Of a stretch of DNA of 46,533 nt, positions 17,089-25,546 are shown in pieces (the stretch's first letter is position 1; every line of letters begins with the position of its first letter). The DNA is taken from contig NZ_ADKM02000024.1 in the NCBI RefSeq assembly GCF_000178155.2, positions 1 to 46,533 of the forward strand, given 5' to 3'. Position numbers and translations under genes: made by a program. The notes beneath the pieces are model-generated. The model was not told where the DNA came from and did no database searches. It worked only from the letters and a program-made list of their open reading frames with translations. This DNA comes from Hominimerdicola alba 8 (GTDB taxonomy: Bacteria; Bacillota; Clostridia; Oscillospirales; Ruminococcaceae).

Positions 17089-17130
17089 AAGAGCCTGTCT
17101 GAGTTGATGTCAGGCGGGCTCGCTTTTTTT
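17089..17130 (+). terminator. Terminator at the end of the IS21 genes
   Basis: GAGCCTGTCTGA pairs with TGTCAGGCGGGCTC, followed by GCTTTTTTTG. It lies just inside the right inverted repeat. Confidence 0.75.
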
Positions 17131-17680
17131 GCCGGGCAGTGCCCGTGGGCAGTCAGCGGCGAGATGTGGCAAAATATCCGTGCAGCTGTGGCAGTGTGGG
17201 CGGTATATACAGCCGTGAAGAACGTTATTTGCTGGACGGGATCGTTGAACTTGACGACACGTATCTCGGTGCTCCGACTCACGGTAAAAAGCGTGGCAGA
17301 GGAACTGAAAATGACCGATGTGCCGAATTTGAAGGGCGTTACGGTGGGAAAATTTGCAAGCAAAAATATCCATGAAGGCTCGAAAATCGAGAGCGATAAC
17401 GCCCGAAGCTACAAAAAGCCGTTAGCTCAAAAGTATTTTCATGTTTTTGAGACTTACGATTCCGAAAGTGGTCAGCTGAACTGGACGCACAAGGTCATTT
17501 CAAACTTCAAAGCAATGATCATGGGAACTTACCACGGAAACGAAAAGATCCACACAGCGTTATATGCTGCCGAATACTGTTACAAATTCAACCGTCGTAA
17601 GCTGGGAAACAGCGCGTATTTAAGACTTTTGGCTGCTTTGGTGCAGTGATCTTACTTGTGGTGTGTTAAGGGGATAACCA

Positions 17681-17801
17681 TATTATACTTTATTAGACAT
17701 TGGTGAGCTAGGTGCGGAGGGTTTGATGCTTACTCTTTAGTTATTACTAGTTTAGTCTATTTGGAGTTGATTGGGCAGGGTGGGGGTTGTTGGGCGGGGA
17801 C
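17681..17801 (+). other. Gene remnant (17681-17740) joined to an isolated IS66 end (17731-17801)
   Basis: Directly after the IS1595 right end, 20 codons read YYTLLDIGELGAEGLMLTL and a stop. This matches the inverted remnant at 10709-10900 (YYTSLDFGELGAEGLMLTND). The match stops where sequence identical in pattern to the IS66 end at 7345-7420 begins (CTAGTTTAGTCTATTTGGAG), ending in TTGGGCGGGGAC at 17801. No tnpA follows. The arrangement records deletion or recombination between element copies. Confidence 0.6.
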
Positions 17802-17814
17802 GTTCAACCTATAC

Positions 17815-17862
17815 ACAAGATCCCCAGAGATAATAGTTGATCGCTATCTCTGGGGATCTTGT
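17815..17862. terminator. Strong hairpin, probable bidirectional terminator
   Basis: ACAAGATCCCCAGAGATA pairs perfectly with TATCTCTGGGGATCTTGT around a 12-nt loop. On the plus strand GTTTTATA follows. It lies 14 bp past the end of the small RHH gene on the minus strand. Confidence 0.6.
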
Positions 17863-17875
17863 TTTATACTCCTGA

Positions 17876-18067
17876 TTATTTTTTCACTGCATCGTTATCC
17901 ACGCTGCTATCATCCGATAAACATCTGGATCTTATGTACTCGCTCACAGTTTTGCATCCTGACTCAGCGGCTTTATTTCTAAACTTTTCCGCTTCCGCTT
18001 CGGTCACTCGGAGGCGGATTACTTGAGTCTTGATAGATGTTGGATCAGATTGCTTGTGTCTGGGCAT
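17876..18067 (-). CDS. Small ribbon-helix-helix protein, MobC-like
   Basis: 63 aa. TQVIRLRVTEAEAEKFRNKA gives the strand-helix start, and SGCKTVSEYIRSRCL is the second helix of a ribbon-helix-helix fold. The SEYIR motif is common in MobC/relaxosome accessory proteins and in small plasmid regulators. It starts with GGAGG nine nt upstream. No relaxase or transfer origin is nearby, so this is probably a leftover of a mobilisable element. An autoregulatory DNA-binding role is equally possible. Confidence 0.6.
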   Translation of the reverse strand: MPRHKQSDPTSIKTQVIRLRVTEAEAEKFRNKAAESGCKTVSEYIRSRCLSDDSSVDNDAVKK

Positions 18068-18239
18068 AAGATTAGCCTCCTTTTGTATTTATATTCCTTT
18101 TAATTCTCTCTACGCTCGACAGTTTTGTGTATTAGCTATAGACATAATACTTCTTGATAGCAGATTTTCGGATCCTGGTTCGATGAACTACGGGGACTGC
18201 TGTGTAAAAAAATATTGTTCAGATTGGCAATTATCATCC
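18068..18239. other. Intergenic stretch between the RHH gene and the exopolysaccharide operon
   Basis: 172 bp carrying the ribosome site of the RHH gene at its left. A weak ATTG...CAAT hairpin followed by a T-run (minus strand, about 18210-18230) could terminate the exopolysaccharide operon. I see no gene. Confidence 0.4.
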
Positions 18240-19760
18240 TCATTTGTGCAGCCTTTCATAAAACAAGTTTTTTAGATAATACAGTGTTTCAATGTGCAAG
18301 ATTAATGCTAATCCAATGTATAAAGTTCCAAATAATATGGCACATAGTATAATTGATATGTACTTATTAACATCAAGGAAATTAGTAATCAAGATATATG
18401 GAATAAAAGCAGATATAGTAGAAATTGCTAAAATCTTTAACCCTTCAAATGAAATACTCTTCAAACTAATCCTAATATATTTTTTCAAAAGCAAAAATCT
18501 TATACATAGACATATCGCCGCAGATATAGAAGTAGCAAATGCTAGCCCAGCCACTCCAAAGATTTGAACAAACATTAAATCAAATATTATGTTTAATACT
18601 ATTTCAATTAAGCTAACATTCATTGTGATTTTGGTATCGCCATATCCGTAAAACACATTAGTTACAACAGATGCAATACCTATAAAAAGCATGCCCAAAC
18701 TATAACCCACAAAAACTTCTGCGGTGATTTCCGTAGCAGATGAATCAAATGCGCCACGCTCAAAAGCAACAGAAACAAGTTGAGACGAAAAAACAAGGCA
18801 GAAAATACTGATTGGAATTATACAGAACAATAACGAACTAATTACTTTTGTTAACAGTCTTCTCAAATGTCCTTCTTCCTTATTTGTAATACATTGTATC
18901 ATGTTTGGATAGACCGCAGTACTTATCGCTGTGGAAATCATTCCACTAAAAACGTTCATCAGCTTATTTCCATAGTTTAAACATGCAACAGCACCGGTGA
19001 CTGCTCCAGATGCTACCATTTTATCAACCAAGCCATTGATATGAACTATTGCCGCAGTTACAGCAACTGATGGCAAGCCTTTTATCATAGGTAATATTTC
19101 CTTGTCCTTAAAGTGGAAATCAAATCGAAACTTCCATTTCCAATTAATGAAAGGTAATTGGATCAAAAGTCTAAAGATACTTCCCACAATCATAGCTATA
19201 ACTGCAGCATATATATTCAAAAAACGAAAACATATTATCACAAATATAATTTTTGAAATATGAGTGCCAATCTCTCTAATTTGGCTACCTAAAAATTTTT
19301 CTCTACTTTGTAGCATGGCACCAACAACTGATGACGCTGCCATCAGCAAGTATGTTGGTGCAGATATCCTTAAATACTCAATAGTAATCTTTCTTTTATC
19401 TGAATCAAAACCAGAAGCCATAACCGCCACAAGCGGTTGAGCAAAAACAATTAAGAATATCACTAATGCAATCGATAATACAAAAAACAATGTAATTGAA
19501 ATATTAGCAATGCGCTCAGCATCGCTTTCTTTCTTTTCAACAAGCATTTTTTTATAAGCAGGCAAAAAAACCTTCCAGATACCTAAGTCCAGTATGGGGT
19601 AAAGAATTCCGAAAATACTTGTTGTCATATAGAATGCATCGGCTTGATCTGAAGCTCCTAAAAATGCAGCTAATGTTGCCTCCCATATATATGATAATAC
19701 CTTAGCCACTATTGAACAACCCAAAATCACACCAACATTTTTAATTATTTTATTATTCAT
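18240..19760 (-). CDS. Polysaccharide flippase of the MurJ/MOP superfamily (Wzx role)
   Basis: About 506 aa with roughly 14 membrane segments. The early motif IWEATLAAFLGASDQADAFY resembles MurJ, as do FLPAYKKML and LQSREKFLGSQI. As the last gene of the exopolysaccharide operon it most likely moves the lipid-linked repeat unit across the membrane, the job of Wzx. A role as a second MurJ is possible. The ATG at 19760 lies 4 nt past the polymerase stop and gives a typical N-terminus (MNNKIIKNVGVILGCSIVAK). An ATG at 19805 inside the polymerase gene would add 15 residues. Base composition is AT-rich like the adjacent genes. Confidence 0.82.
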   Translation of the reverse strand: MNNKIIKNVGVILGCSIVAKVLSYIWEATLAAFLGASDQADAFYMTTSIFGILYPILDLGIWKVFLPAYKKMLVEKKESDAERIANISITLFFVLSIALVIFLIVFAQPLVAVMASGFDSDKRKITIEYLRISAPTYLLMAASSVVGAMLQSREKFLGSQIREIGTHISKIIFVIICFRFLNIYAAVIAMIVGSIFRLLIQLPFINWKWKFRFDFHFKDKEILPMIKGLPSVAVTAAIVHINGLVDKMVASGAVTGAVACLNYGNKLMNVFSGMISTAISTAVYPNMIQCITNKEEGHLRRLLTKVISSLLFCIIPISIFCLVFSSQLVSVAFERGAFDSSATEITAEVFVGYSLGMLFIGIASVVTNVFYGYGDTKITMNVSLIEIVLNIIFDLMFVQIFGVAGLAFATSISAAICLCIRFLLLKKYIRISLKSISFEGLKILAISTISAFIPYILITNFLDVNKYISIILCAILFGTLYIGLALILHIETLYYLKNLFYERLHK

Positions 19761-19764
19761 TAAT

Positions 19765-20970
19765 TCATTCACCAACGATATTAATACTCTGTGATTCATC
19801 TTCACTCAAACTTAAAATCATTTGTTCAGAGATAACCGAAATAAAAGCAACAATCCCCCAATATACTAGTCTTCTCATAGCAAAGCCCGCTAAACCATAT
19901 GCATATATGGACACCAATATCGGTAGTAACATCCAATCAGCTTTGAATACTTTTTTAAATAATAGTATTGAGTATTTAAAAAATATAAAACCACCAATTA
20001 TTCCAGTCGCCGCTAACACCTCAAGATAAGTGTTGTGGAATTCTATCGTCCCATTTCTTCCATGAATTCCTGGACCCAACCCAAATAATGGGCTTTTACC
20101 AAATGCAATTGAAAATGTTTTAAAGATTTCTATTCTACCTATTCCGTTTGAATCATCAGCAATCCAATTTATTAACAGACTTGAAAAAGTTCCATAACCT
20201 ATAATGAGTATCAATAACATAAAACATATCAAAATTGAGTATATATTTTTTTGTCTACCTGGGGCGAAATGACCTATCGAATAAAAAGCAAAAAAAACAT
20301 AACTTACCACAACCGCTAATAGTCCTGTCGATGATTGCGTTTGAATTAGTAAGAATAAACTAATGGCAATGCCTAATATACAAGTAATCTTATTCCTCGT
20401 TCGAAACAACTCTCGTAAAAAAATTGCACAAAGTGAACATAATAGTACTGCTATCTGATGAGGATTCGTTCCTCCTCCCGAGAAACGTATTCCACCATAC
20501 CATAACGGAGCGCCAAAAAAAATTCGACTAATTAATTTACTATATACATATAGGAATAGATACCAAATCACAGCTGCTTGGGCAAATAAAAACAATATCT
20601 TTTCATTATATGGCAAATTGTTTTTTTTCAGTCCTTCATAAACTAAAATCGTGATAACCCCTAAATAGAGCCAAGTTATTAAATCACTAATCCTTAATTC
20701 GTTAGGTGCTATCATATATCCCCAAAAAGATCCAGCTCCAAGCGATAATATGAAGAAAATGAAAAACTTTGATATATCACTTCTACTCGAAAAAAAAGTC
20801 AATAAATTTTTCATTCCCCATAATAAACACAGTATTTCTCCAGGGCCAACTTTCCAAATACGTAGTCCAGTCATTGGAGCTAAACACAACCCAACAATAA
20901 GAATCCAGTCTTTTTTTTGTATCTTTGTAAATCCATAAGATCTATCACTTAATTCGACCTTCATCCTCAC
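19765..20970 (-). CDS. O-antigen ligase/polymerase family membrane protein (Wzy role)
   Basis: 401 aa with about 11 membrane segments and a long external loop. The loop ends in FGLGPGIHGRNGTIEFHNTY, the Wzy_C/O-antigen ligase signature with its conserved His. In this operon it probably polymerises repeat units outside the membrane. The start is GTG, 6 nt after AAGGAG, overlapping the stop of the preceding gene by 4 bp; an ATG two codons later is an alternative. Family sequences diverge strongly, so the polymer cannot be predicted from it. Confidence 0.82.
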   Translation of the reverse strand: MRMKVELSDRSYGFTKIQKKDWILIVGLCLAPMTGLRIWKVGPGEILCLLWGMKNLLTFFSSRSDISKFFIFFILSLGAGSFWGYMIAPNELRISDLITWLYLGVITILVYEGLKKNNLPYNEKILFLFAQAAVIWYLFLYVYSKLISRIFFGAPLWYGGIRFSGGGTNPHQIAVLLCSLCAIFLRELFRTRNKITCILGIAISLFLLIQTQSSTGLLAVVVSYVFFAFYSIGHFAPGRQKNIYSILICFMLLILIIGYGTFSSLLINWIADDSNGIGRIEIFKTFSIAFGKSPLFGLGPGIHGRNGTIEFHNTYLEVLAATGIIGGFIFFKYSILLFKKVFKADWMLLPILVSIYAYGLAGFAMRRLVYWGIVAFISVISEQMILSLSEDESQSINIVGE

Positions 20971-21872
20971 TTATATCTCCTTAACTCAAAATCTTCCCCA
21001 AATTTAAAGTCCCATTCATCCGGCATAAACTGAACATAACCACTCCAAGGATAAAATGTCAGTTCACCGAAGTAGACCTTACCGTCAACGCAGTATAGAT
21101 CCACTCTCACATATGGAAAGTCCTCAGACAATTTTTCCGCTACTTTTAGCATTTCCTCCAGCTTTTCTGGCATTGGCACATCAGTTTCTGCTGCTGGGCA
21201 ATCACTTGTTATATGCAGATTATTCCAGTTTCTGTCATAGAAATTACGCTTATGCCCTATGTATCTATCAACATCTACAATGATATATTTAGCCTTACCA
21301 TTATAGCAGAATATCTTATAATCATTGATTCCTGCTTTTGGATTCTCTTGATTAATCAATAATTGTTCTACAACTATTCCTGTTTCCATTTCGCCATACG
21401 CCCACTCACGACCGCCACTGGTCTTACTTAGTCTGTCTACTGTGTAACGTAGCTTTGATATAACAGATTCTTTTGGTTGTTTAGATTTGTCTGTAACAAT
21501 TATTACATTAAGACCACCGCCACCATGTTGGGTTTTAATTACAAAGCTATCTGGCAATTCGTTCCAATTGACATCATCCGCCCATTTGTAATGTGCAATT
21601 AATGGAATAAGAATGTTCTCCAATCCTTTGCTCTTTACATACTCTCTTACAGTATACTTGTTCACACATTTTTTCATCAAAGGATTACGATAGTATAATT
21701 TATACCATTGCAACTTTTCGGTATAGCGTTTTGGATCTGATAAGTGAAGCTTTCTACCCAATTTCAATTTATACTGTATTTTTAACATCGTTTTATCAGG
21801 AACAAAACTTAAAAGACGAAGAATCTTTGACCGTGTTCTTCTTCTTTTAAATATTTTCTTATAATCCAGCAC
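20967..21872 (-). CDS. TupA-like ATP-grasp protein
   Basis: 301 aa, recognised as the ATPgrasp_TupA family common in capsule clusters and often labelled glycosyltransferase. Visible features are RYTEKLQWYKLYYRNPLMKKC near the N-terminus, PDSFVIKTQHGGGGLNVIIV (ATP-binding loop), VVEQLL, INDYKIFCYNGKAKYIIVDV and FPYVRVDLYCVDGKVYFGEL (metal-binding region). ATP-grasp enzymes join a carboxylate to an amine through acyl-phosphate, so amide linkage of an amino acid or amino sugar is plausible, though the chemistry of this family is poorly established. It overlaps the upstream GT4 gene by 14 bp. Confidence 0.8.
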   Translation of the reverse strand: MLDYKKIFKRRRTRSKILRLLSFVPDKTMLKIQYKLKLGRKLHLSDPKRYTEKLQWYKLYYRNPLMKKCVNKYTVREYVKSKGLENILIPLIAHYKWADDVNWNELPDSFVIKTQHGGGGLNVIIVTDKSKQPKESVISKLRYTVDRLSKTSGGREWAYGEMETGIVVEQLLINQENPKAGINDYKIFCYNGKAKYIIVDVDRYIGHKRNFYDRNWNNLHITSDCPAAETDVPMPEKLEEMLKVAEKLSEDFPYVRVDLYCVDGKVYFGELTFYPWSGYVQFMPDEWDFKFGEDFELRRYK

Positions 21873-22953
21873 GCTTTATCTCCTCCAAATACTTATTCAC
21901 TACAATTCGACGATCAAACTCATGCTCAACTTTCGCTCTTCCAGCTAACCCCATCTGTTTGCGTTCATCCCAGCTCAATGAAATGAACTTTTCAATCTTC
22001 TCAATCAAATCTTGGCTGTCTTGCTGCTTTACAATAAAGCCATTGATACCATCATCAACTATTTCACGACATCCAGGACGATCAGTGGTAATAATAGGAC
22101 GACCACATGCACAACTTTCTAAAAGAACATTCGACATTCCTTCCGGATAATATGTAGGATGTATTGTACAGGCACTAACTTTATGCATTTTCGGTACATC
22201 ACTTATCTTACCATGATAGATCACGATACCATCTTTTTGCATCTGCTCAAGAAGTTCTTTATATGCTGTTCCCGCATCTCCACAAATATGGAATCTAGTA
22301 TTCGGATATTTTTGTCTTATCACTTTAGCTGCATCTATATATTGGTCTATCCCTTTTTCTTTCATTATTCGTGAAATGAACACAAAATCCAATGTATCTG
22401 ACTGTGGATAATCTAACAAAGGAAATCTCTCAAGATTAACTCCAGAACCCGGAATTAATTCGTATGCCCCACTAATAACTCTATGTTTAAGTAAAAAGTT
22501 CATATTTTCAGAGTTTTGAAAAAACACCTTCTGGGCTTTTCTGAATCCTCGCTTTAATAGAAAAAGTAATGGCTTTTGTAATTTACCTGGCTGTTCAATC
22601 GCCGTACCCAAACCTGTAATGTTAGCAACATACGGAACGCCCAAACAGGCACAAGCCATGCCCCCATAAATATTAGGCTTCACGGTGTAAGTTAGAACAA
22701 CTTTAGGTTTGATTTCTTTTATCTTCTTCTTGTAATATCTAATCAACTGTAATTCTTTTATTGGATTAGTTCCATGCCTTTCTATTTCTGTAATGGTAAC
22801 ATGGCAACCCATTGTTTCAAGAACATCTACTCTACCTGTATCTCCAGCAAGTATCTCCACGTTATACATTTTTACTAAACGTTCGAGAAGTTCTCTTCTA
22901 AACATATATAATCCATTTGTTACATTACTGATGATAAGTATTGTTTTGTCCAT
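21859..22953 (-). CDS. Family 4 glycosyltransferase (exopolysaccharide)
   Basis: 364 aa with the GT-B fold. The N-terminal half has VTNGLYMFRRELLERL and the KPNIYGGMACACLGVPYVAN acceptor region. The C-terminal half has FVFISRIMKEKGIDQYIDAA and the nucleotide-sugar site HPTYYPEGMSNVLLESCACG with GRPIIT. This arrangement is typical of EpsD/CapM-like enzymes that add an N-acetylated hexosamine or galactose to the lipid-linked repeat. It is the only clear glycosyltransferase of GT type in the operon, so the repeat unit is short or other enzymes contribute. Donor sugar not predictable. Confidence 0.88.
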   Translation of the reverse strand: MDKTILIISNVTNGLYMFRRELLERLVKMYNVEILAGDTGRVDVLETMGCHVTITEIERHGTNPIKELQLIRYYKKKIKEIKPKVVLTYTVKPNIYGGMACACLGVPYVANITGLGTAIEQPGKLQKPLLFLLKRGFRKAQKVFFQNSENMNFLLKHRVISGAYELIPGSGVNLERFPLLDYPQSDTLDFVFISRIMKEKGIDQYIDAAKVIRQKYPNTRFHICGDAGTAYKELLEQMQKDGIVIYHGKISDVPKMHKVSACTIHPTYYPEGMSNVLLESCACGRPIITTDRPGCREIVDDGINGFIVKQQDSQDLIEKIEKFISLSWDERKQMGLAGRAKVEHEFDRRIVVNKYLEEIKRAGL

Positions 22954-22978
22954 TCATTATATCTCCCAACATGTATTA

Positions 22979-23836
22979 TTAAATCACTGACATATCAAAC
23001 TCCCTCCACGGTGTTTCAGTATCAATAACAACCATTTCATGCCGTGATCCATTTTGAACCGGAGTTCTCCAATCGCCATATTGTTTATCCAGAACAGACT
23101 CATAGTTCTTCGGTACTTTGATCGTCGTATTTTCAAATGGTAAATCAATATACTCCTCATAAAGTGATGCTTCCCACATTAGTGAATCTAAATGCACACG
23201 AGAAGAAGTCGCACCCACTATGGATGTGGGCCTATCATCGATCGCACAGGCATTAAGATATGCCCATTTGATATCTCTGATAGTCATTGATTTACTTACA
23301 CATTTATAATACATTATGTACTTCTCATAGTCTGGGTTTGGTGTTCTATTTCTGTTGATTTGGACTAACGCATCATGTCCTCTGATACATTTCCAGAAAA
23401 ACATAATAGTTTCCTTTTGAGCAGCCTGATCATCTTTAGACTCCGGAACATAGAATAGCGGAAAAATGTCAATAAAAATACCTTTGTCGTAATTTGAACC
23501 GACATTTTCATATTCCCATTTTGTAAAACCAGTTGTATCACTTCTTCTAAGTCTGCTTGCACTGGTTTCTCCGTCCTCTTCATTCAGAAAACTTTGAAAG
23601 AAAAACGGATAGGAGCATTCTTTAGGTGCTACCTCCAAAAGTTTTTTATAATCAGCCCACGGAAGAAAAACATCTATATCGTCATCCCAAGGTATAAAGC
23701 CCTTATGGCTTGCGGCTCCAAGCAATGTTCCGGATGATGCACAATATCTCAGATCGTATTTATTACAAATTTCCTTTAGTTTAGCCAAAAGATCAAGTTC
23801 TACATCCCAGATCTTTTTCAAATCAATATTGCTCAA
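22979..23836 (-). CDS. LicD family phosphotransferase (third copy)
   Basis: About 285 aa. LicD proteins transfer phosphocholine or related groups from a CDP-activated donor to a glycan. The signature SSGTLLGAASHKGFIPWDDD is followed by IDVFLPWADYKKLL, and FIDIFPLFYVPES is the second conserved block. I chose a TTG start at 23836, which has GAGGTG six nt upstream. The GNAT gene stops at 23847, so upstream in-frame ATGs would demand a 47-bp overlap without a ribosome site. It differs strongly from the other two LicD proteins, so it may use a different donor or acceptor. Confidence 0.88.
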   Translation of the reverse strand: MSNIDLKKIWDVELDLLAKLKEICNKYDLRYCASSGTLLGAASHKGFIPWDDDIDVFLPWADYKKLLEVAPKECSYPFFFQSFLNEEDGETSASRLRRSDTTGFTKWEYENVGSNYDKGIFIDIFPLFYVPESKDDQAAQKETIMFFWKCIRGHDALVQINRNRTPNPDYEKYIMYYKCVSKSMTIRDIKWAYLNACAIDDRPTSIVGATSSRVHLDSLMWEASLYEEYIDLPFENTTIKVPKNYESVLDKQYGDWRTPVQNGSRHEMVVIDTETPWREFDMSVI

Positions 23837-23846
23837 TGCTTTCACC

Positions 23847-24665
23847 TCATTTCTTTTCTGTATCGCAGGAAAATACAATTTTAGCCCATTCACATACTTC
23901 AGTAAACCCTATTTTTTTATGCAACGATCGAGATTCATCAGAGTAATAGAATGAATACACCTCTTTATTCTCATTCAGTAGTCTGTAACAAAGATCTCTC
24001 CATATTTCAGAGGCATATCCCATTCTTCTGTAATCCTTATGAACAAGTAGTTCAGCAACTACAGCTATATTGTCAAACTCAGCATTTGTACAAGCGTGAG
24101 CAATAACAAAGTTGCCATTCTTAATGACCATGTTACGTGTATATCCTGAACGATTTCTTTCTTTGAGCTGTTGTGCTAGTTCTTCATACTTATATGATCT
24201 TCCAATATCCTCATCTTCATATATCAACTGCACTATTTGTCCAAAATCATCATCTTGAGCCATTGTTGATAATCCATTAGGTGCCTTATTGATCGCATTT
24301 ATCTGTGCCACCCAGCCTTTGGACATCGAAGCAGATCGTAATAAATCCTGAGGCATGGCTTTGTAAATCAGTTCTGCGGTCTGAGCTGTGCAATAAACCA
24401 TACTAAATCCATGTTTCTCTATAAAAAGTCCTAATTCCGCTGCATTAAAAGAATTATCAAAAGAATACACATGAATACAGGAATAGTATCTCAAAAGAAC
24501 AGCAACAACCTCTTTATCGTCATTTTCCTGTATAAATACTTCTATTTTATCTGACCCAATGCCGTATTTCCTGAGATCAAGATAAAGATACAAACATTTG
24601 GCGTAATCTTCTCCTATATATGAAAGCACCTTGTTTTCGTCTTCTATTGAACACTTTAATATCAT
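23847..24665 (-). CDS. GNAT family N-acetyltransferase
   Basis: About 272 aa. The C-terminal half has the GNAT core: VVAELLVHKDYRRMGYASEI is the acetyl-CoA-binding loop (motif A), and YYSDESRSLHKKIGFTEVCE is motif B. The N-terminal 130 residues (MILKCSIEDENKVLSYIGED onward) look like a second, degenerate GNAT-like or acceptor-binding domain. The ATG at 24665 has GAGG at suitable distance; an ATG at 24683 overlaps the LicD gene without one. Between two LicD genes it may acetylate an amino group on the sugar or on the transferred amino-alcohol. Confidence 0.8.
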   Translation of the reverse strand: MILKCSIEDENKVLSYIGEDYAKCLYLYLDLRKYGIGSDKIEVFIQENDDKEVVAVLLRYYSCIHVYSFDNSFNAAELGLFIEKHGFSMVYCTAQTAELIYKAMPQDLLRSASMSKGWVAQINAINKAPNGLSTMAQDDDFGQIVQLIYEDEDIGRSYKYEELAQQLKERNRSGYTRNMVIKNGNFVIAHACTNAEFDNIAVVAELLVHKDYRRMGYASEIWRDLCYRLLNENKEVYSFYYSDESRSLHKKIGFTEVCEWAKIVFSCDTEKK

Positions 24666-24679
24666 TTTAATTACCTCAT

Positions 24680-25528
24680 TCACTCATCCGGAAATCTGAT
24701 TTCTGAAAACGGCGAGTGTTGTTCACGTCCTTTCGCATCTGGAATTTTCATATAATCTCCGTAGATATACTTTAATACTGTATCGTAATCATGGGAACTG
24801 AATAGTTTCTTTCCTTCAAATATATATTCTGTACGATCTGTAAACCACGATTTAGGCATACCATATCGTTCTGAGATAGGATTTTTTTTATAGAGAGTTC
24901 CGGTAGCAGGGAATGCAAGACATCTTACCCGGTTTGTGCTGTTTTTTCGACTTTTACGTTCATATGTCTTATATTGAGAAAAAACCACAGAAACAGGGAT
25001 TCTCGATAATAATGAAAACCATACCTTCCAGAATCCCTTTTCATTATACTTTGCAACTTCGGACCACAGAATTTTTCTAAGGCAGTAACAATGCCAATCT
25101 TGAAGTATCTGTCCGAAAAGACTTTGAGGAATGTCATCCATAGGAAAGACATCTACAAAGATCCCTGTCTTGCATTTTAGATGCTCTTGCCCCACACGCA
25201 CATACTTTGAACCTGTGCGGCGCAATTTTCCATATCCCCATCTGTATTCAGGATCAGTTTCGTGGTCTTGGAAATAACAAATAGAAGGATCCATTTCATT
25301 CATATACTTTTTGAATTTTTCATAATCCTTACGCAACATTCCGATATCGGCATCATCATCCCATGGAATATATCCTTTATGACGAACAGCTCCTAAAAGA
25401 CTTCCTCCGAAGAGAACATAATCAATATTATGTTTGCGACATACTCTGTCAAATTCGACCAGCATGTCTAATTCCACAAGCTGCATTTTCCTAAACTGTT
25501 CAGGACTTAACTCTTTTGCTTTGTTCAT
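24680..25528 (-). CDS. LicD family phosphotransferase (second copy)
   Basis: 282 aa. Conserved block GGSLLGAVRHKGYIPWDDDA with DIGMLRKDYEKF, and GIFVDVFPMDDIPQS. The C-terminus IYGDYMKIPDAKGREQHSPF is shared with the first LicD copy (MYGDYMKIPKKQDRKTSHEH), so these two are closer to each other than to the third. The acidic WDDD cluster is the proposed metal and nucleotide site. It lies 18 bp downstream of the cytidylyltransferase/Gfo-Idh gene, which would supply a CDP-activated substrate. Confidence 0.9.
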   Translation of the reverse strand: MNKAKELSPEQFRKMQLVELDMLVEFDRVCRKHNIDYVLFGGSLLGAVRHKGYIPWDDDADIGMLRKDYEKFKKYMNEMDPSICYFQDHETDPEYRWGYGKLRRTGSKYVRVGQEHLKCKTGIFVDVFPMDDIPQSLFGQILQDWHCYCLRKILWSEVAKYNEKGFWKVWFSLLSRIPVSVVFSQYKTYERKSRKNSTNRVRCLAFPATGTLYKKNPISERYGMPKSWFTDRTEYIFEGKKLFSSHDYDTVLKYIYGDYMKIPDAKGREQHSPFSEIRFPDE

Positions 25529-25546
25529 TATATATACACTTCCTGA

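Larger units (their letters stand above)
14417..17211 (+). mobile_element. IS21-family insertion element with exact 5-bp target duplication
   Basis: The 2,795-bp element begins TGTATATACCGCCC and ends GGGCGGTATATACA. The inverted ends extend about 80 bp (14417-14496 and 17132-17211) with few mismatches. GCCGT occurs directly outside both ends (14412-14416 and 17212-17216) and once in the uninterrupted transposase copy at 11260-11270. It carries istA, istB and a small third frame. Confidence 0.92.
14033..17649 (+). pseudogene. ISXO2-like transposase, inactivated three ways
   Basis: DDE-type transposase of the IS1595 group. The first part (14033-14416) has an in-frame TGA at 14150 where the first zinc-ribbon cysteine is expected (GFA-stop-PFCG). 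It is then split by the IS21 element. The second part resumes at 17212 and lacks 59 bp relative to the intact sequence at 11359-11417. The deletion lies between two AAAA runs and shifts the frame, after which the C-terminal NWTHKVISNFKAMIMGTYHG part is again readable. No functional protein can be made. Confidence 0.88.
13921..17680 (+). mobile_element. IS1595-family element (ISXO2-like), interrupted by an IS21 element
   Basis: Ends are TGGTTATCCCTTTAACACAC (13921) and its near-perfect complement ending at 17680, 23 bp each with one mismatch. Without the 2,795-bp insertion and its 5-bp duplication it is about 960 bp, normal for a single-transposase IS1595 element. I see no convincing target duplication at the outer ends. 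Confidence 0.8.

Noticed and set aside
18180-18230. GGTTCGATGAAC and flanking bases resembling a tRNA T-arm
   Set aside because: No acceptor stem, anticodon arm or D-arm can be paired around it on either strand.
22979-23893. ATG start at 23893 for the third LicD protein
   Set aside because: It overlaps the GNAT gene by 47 bp and has no ribosome site. The TTG at 23836 has GAGGTG at six nt and starts where homology-like sequence begins.
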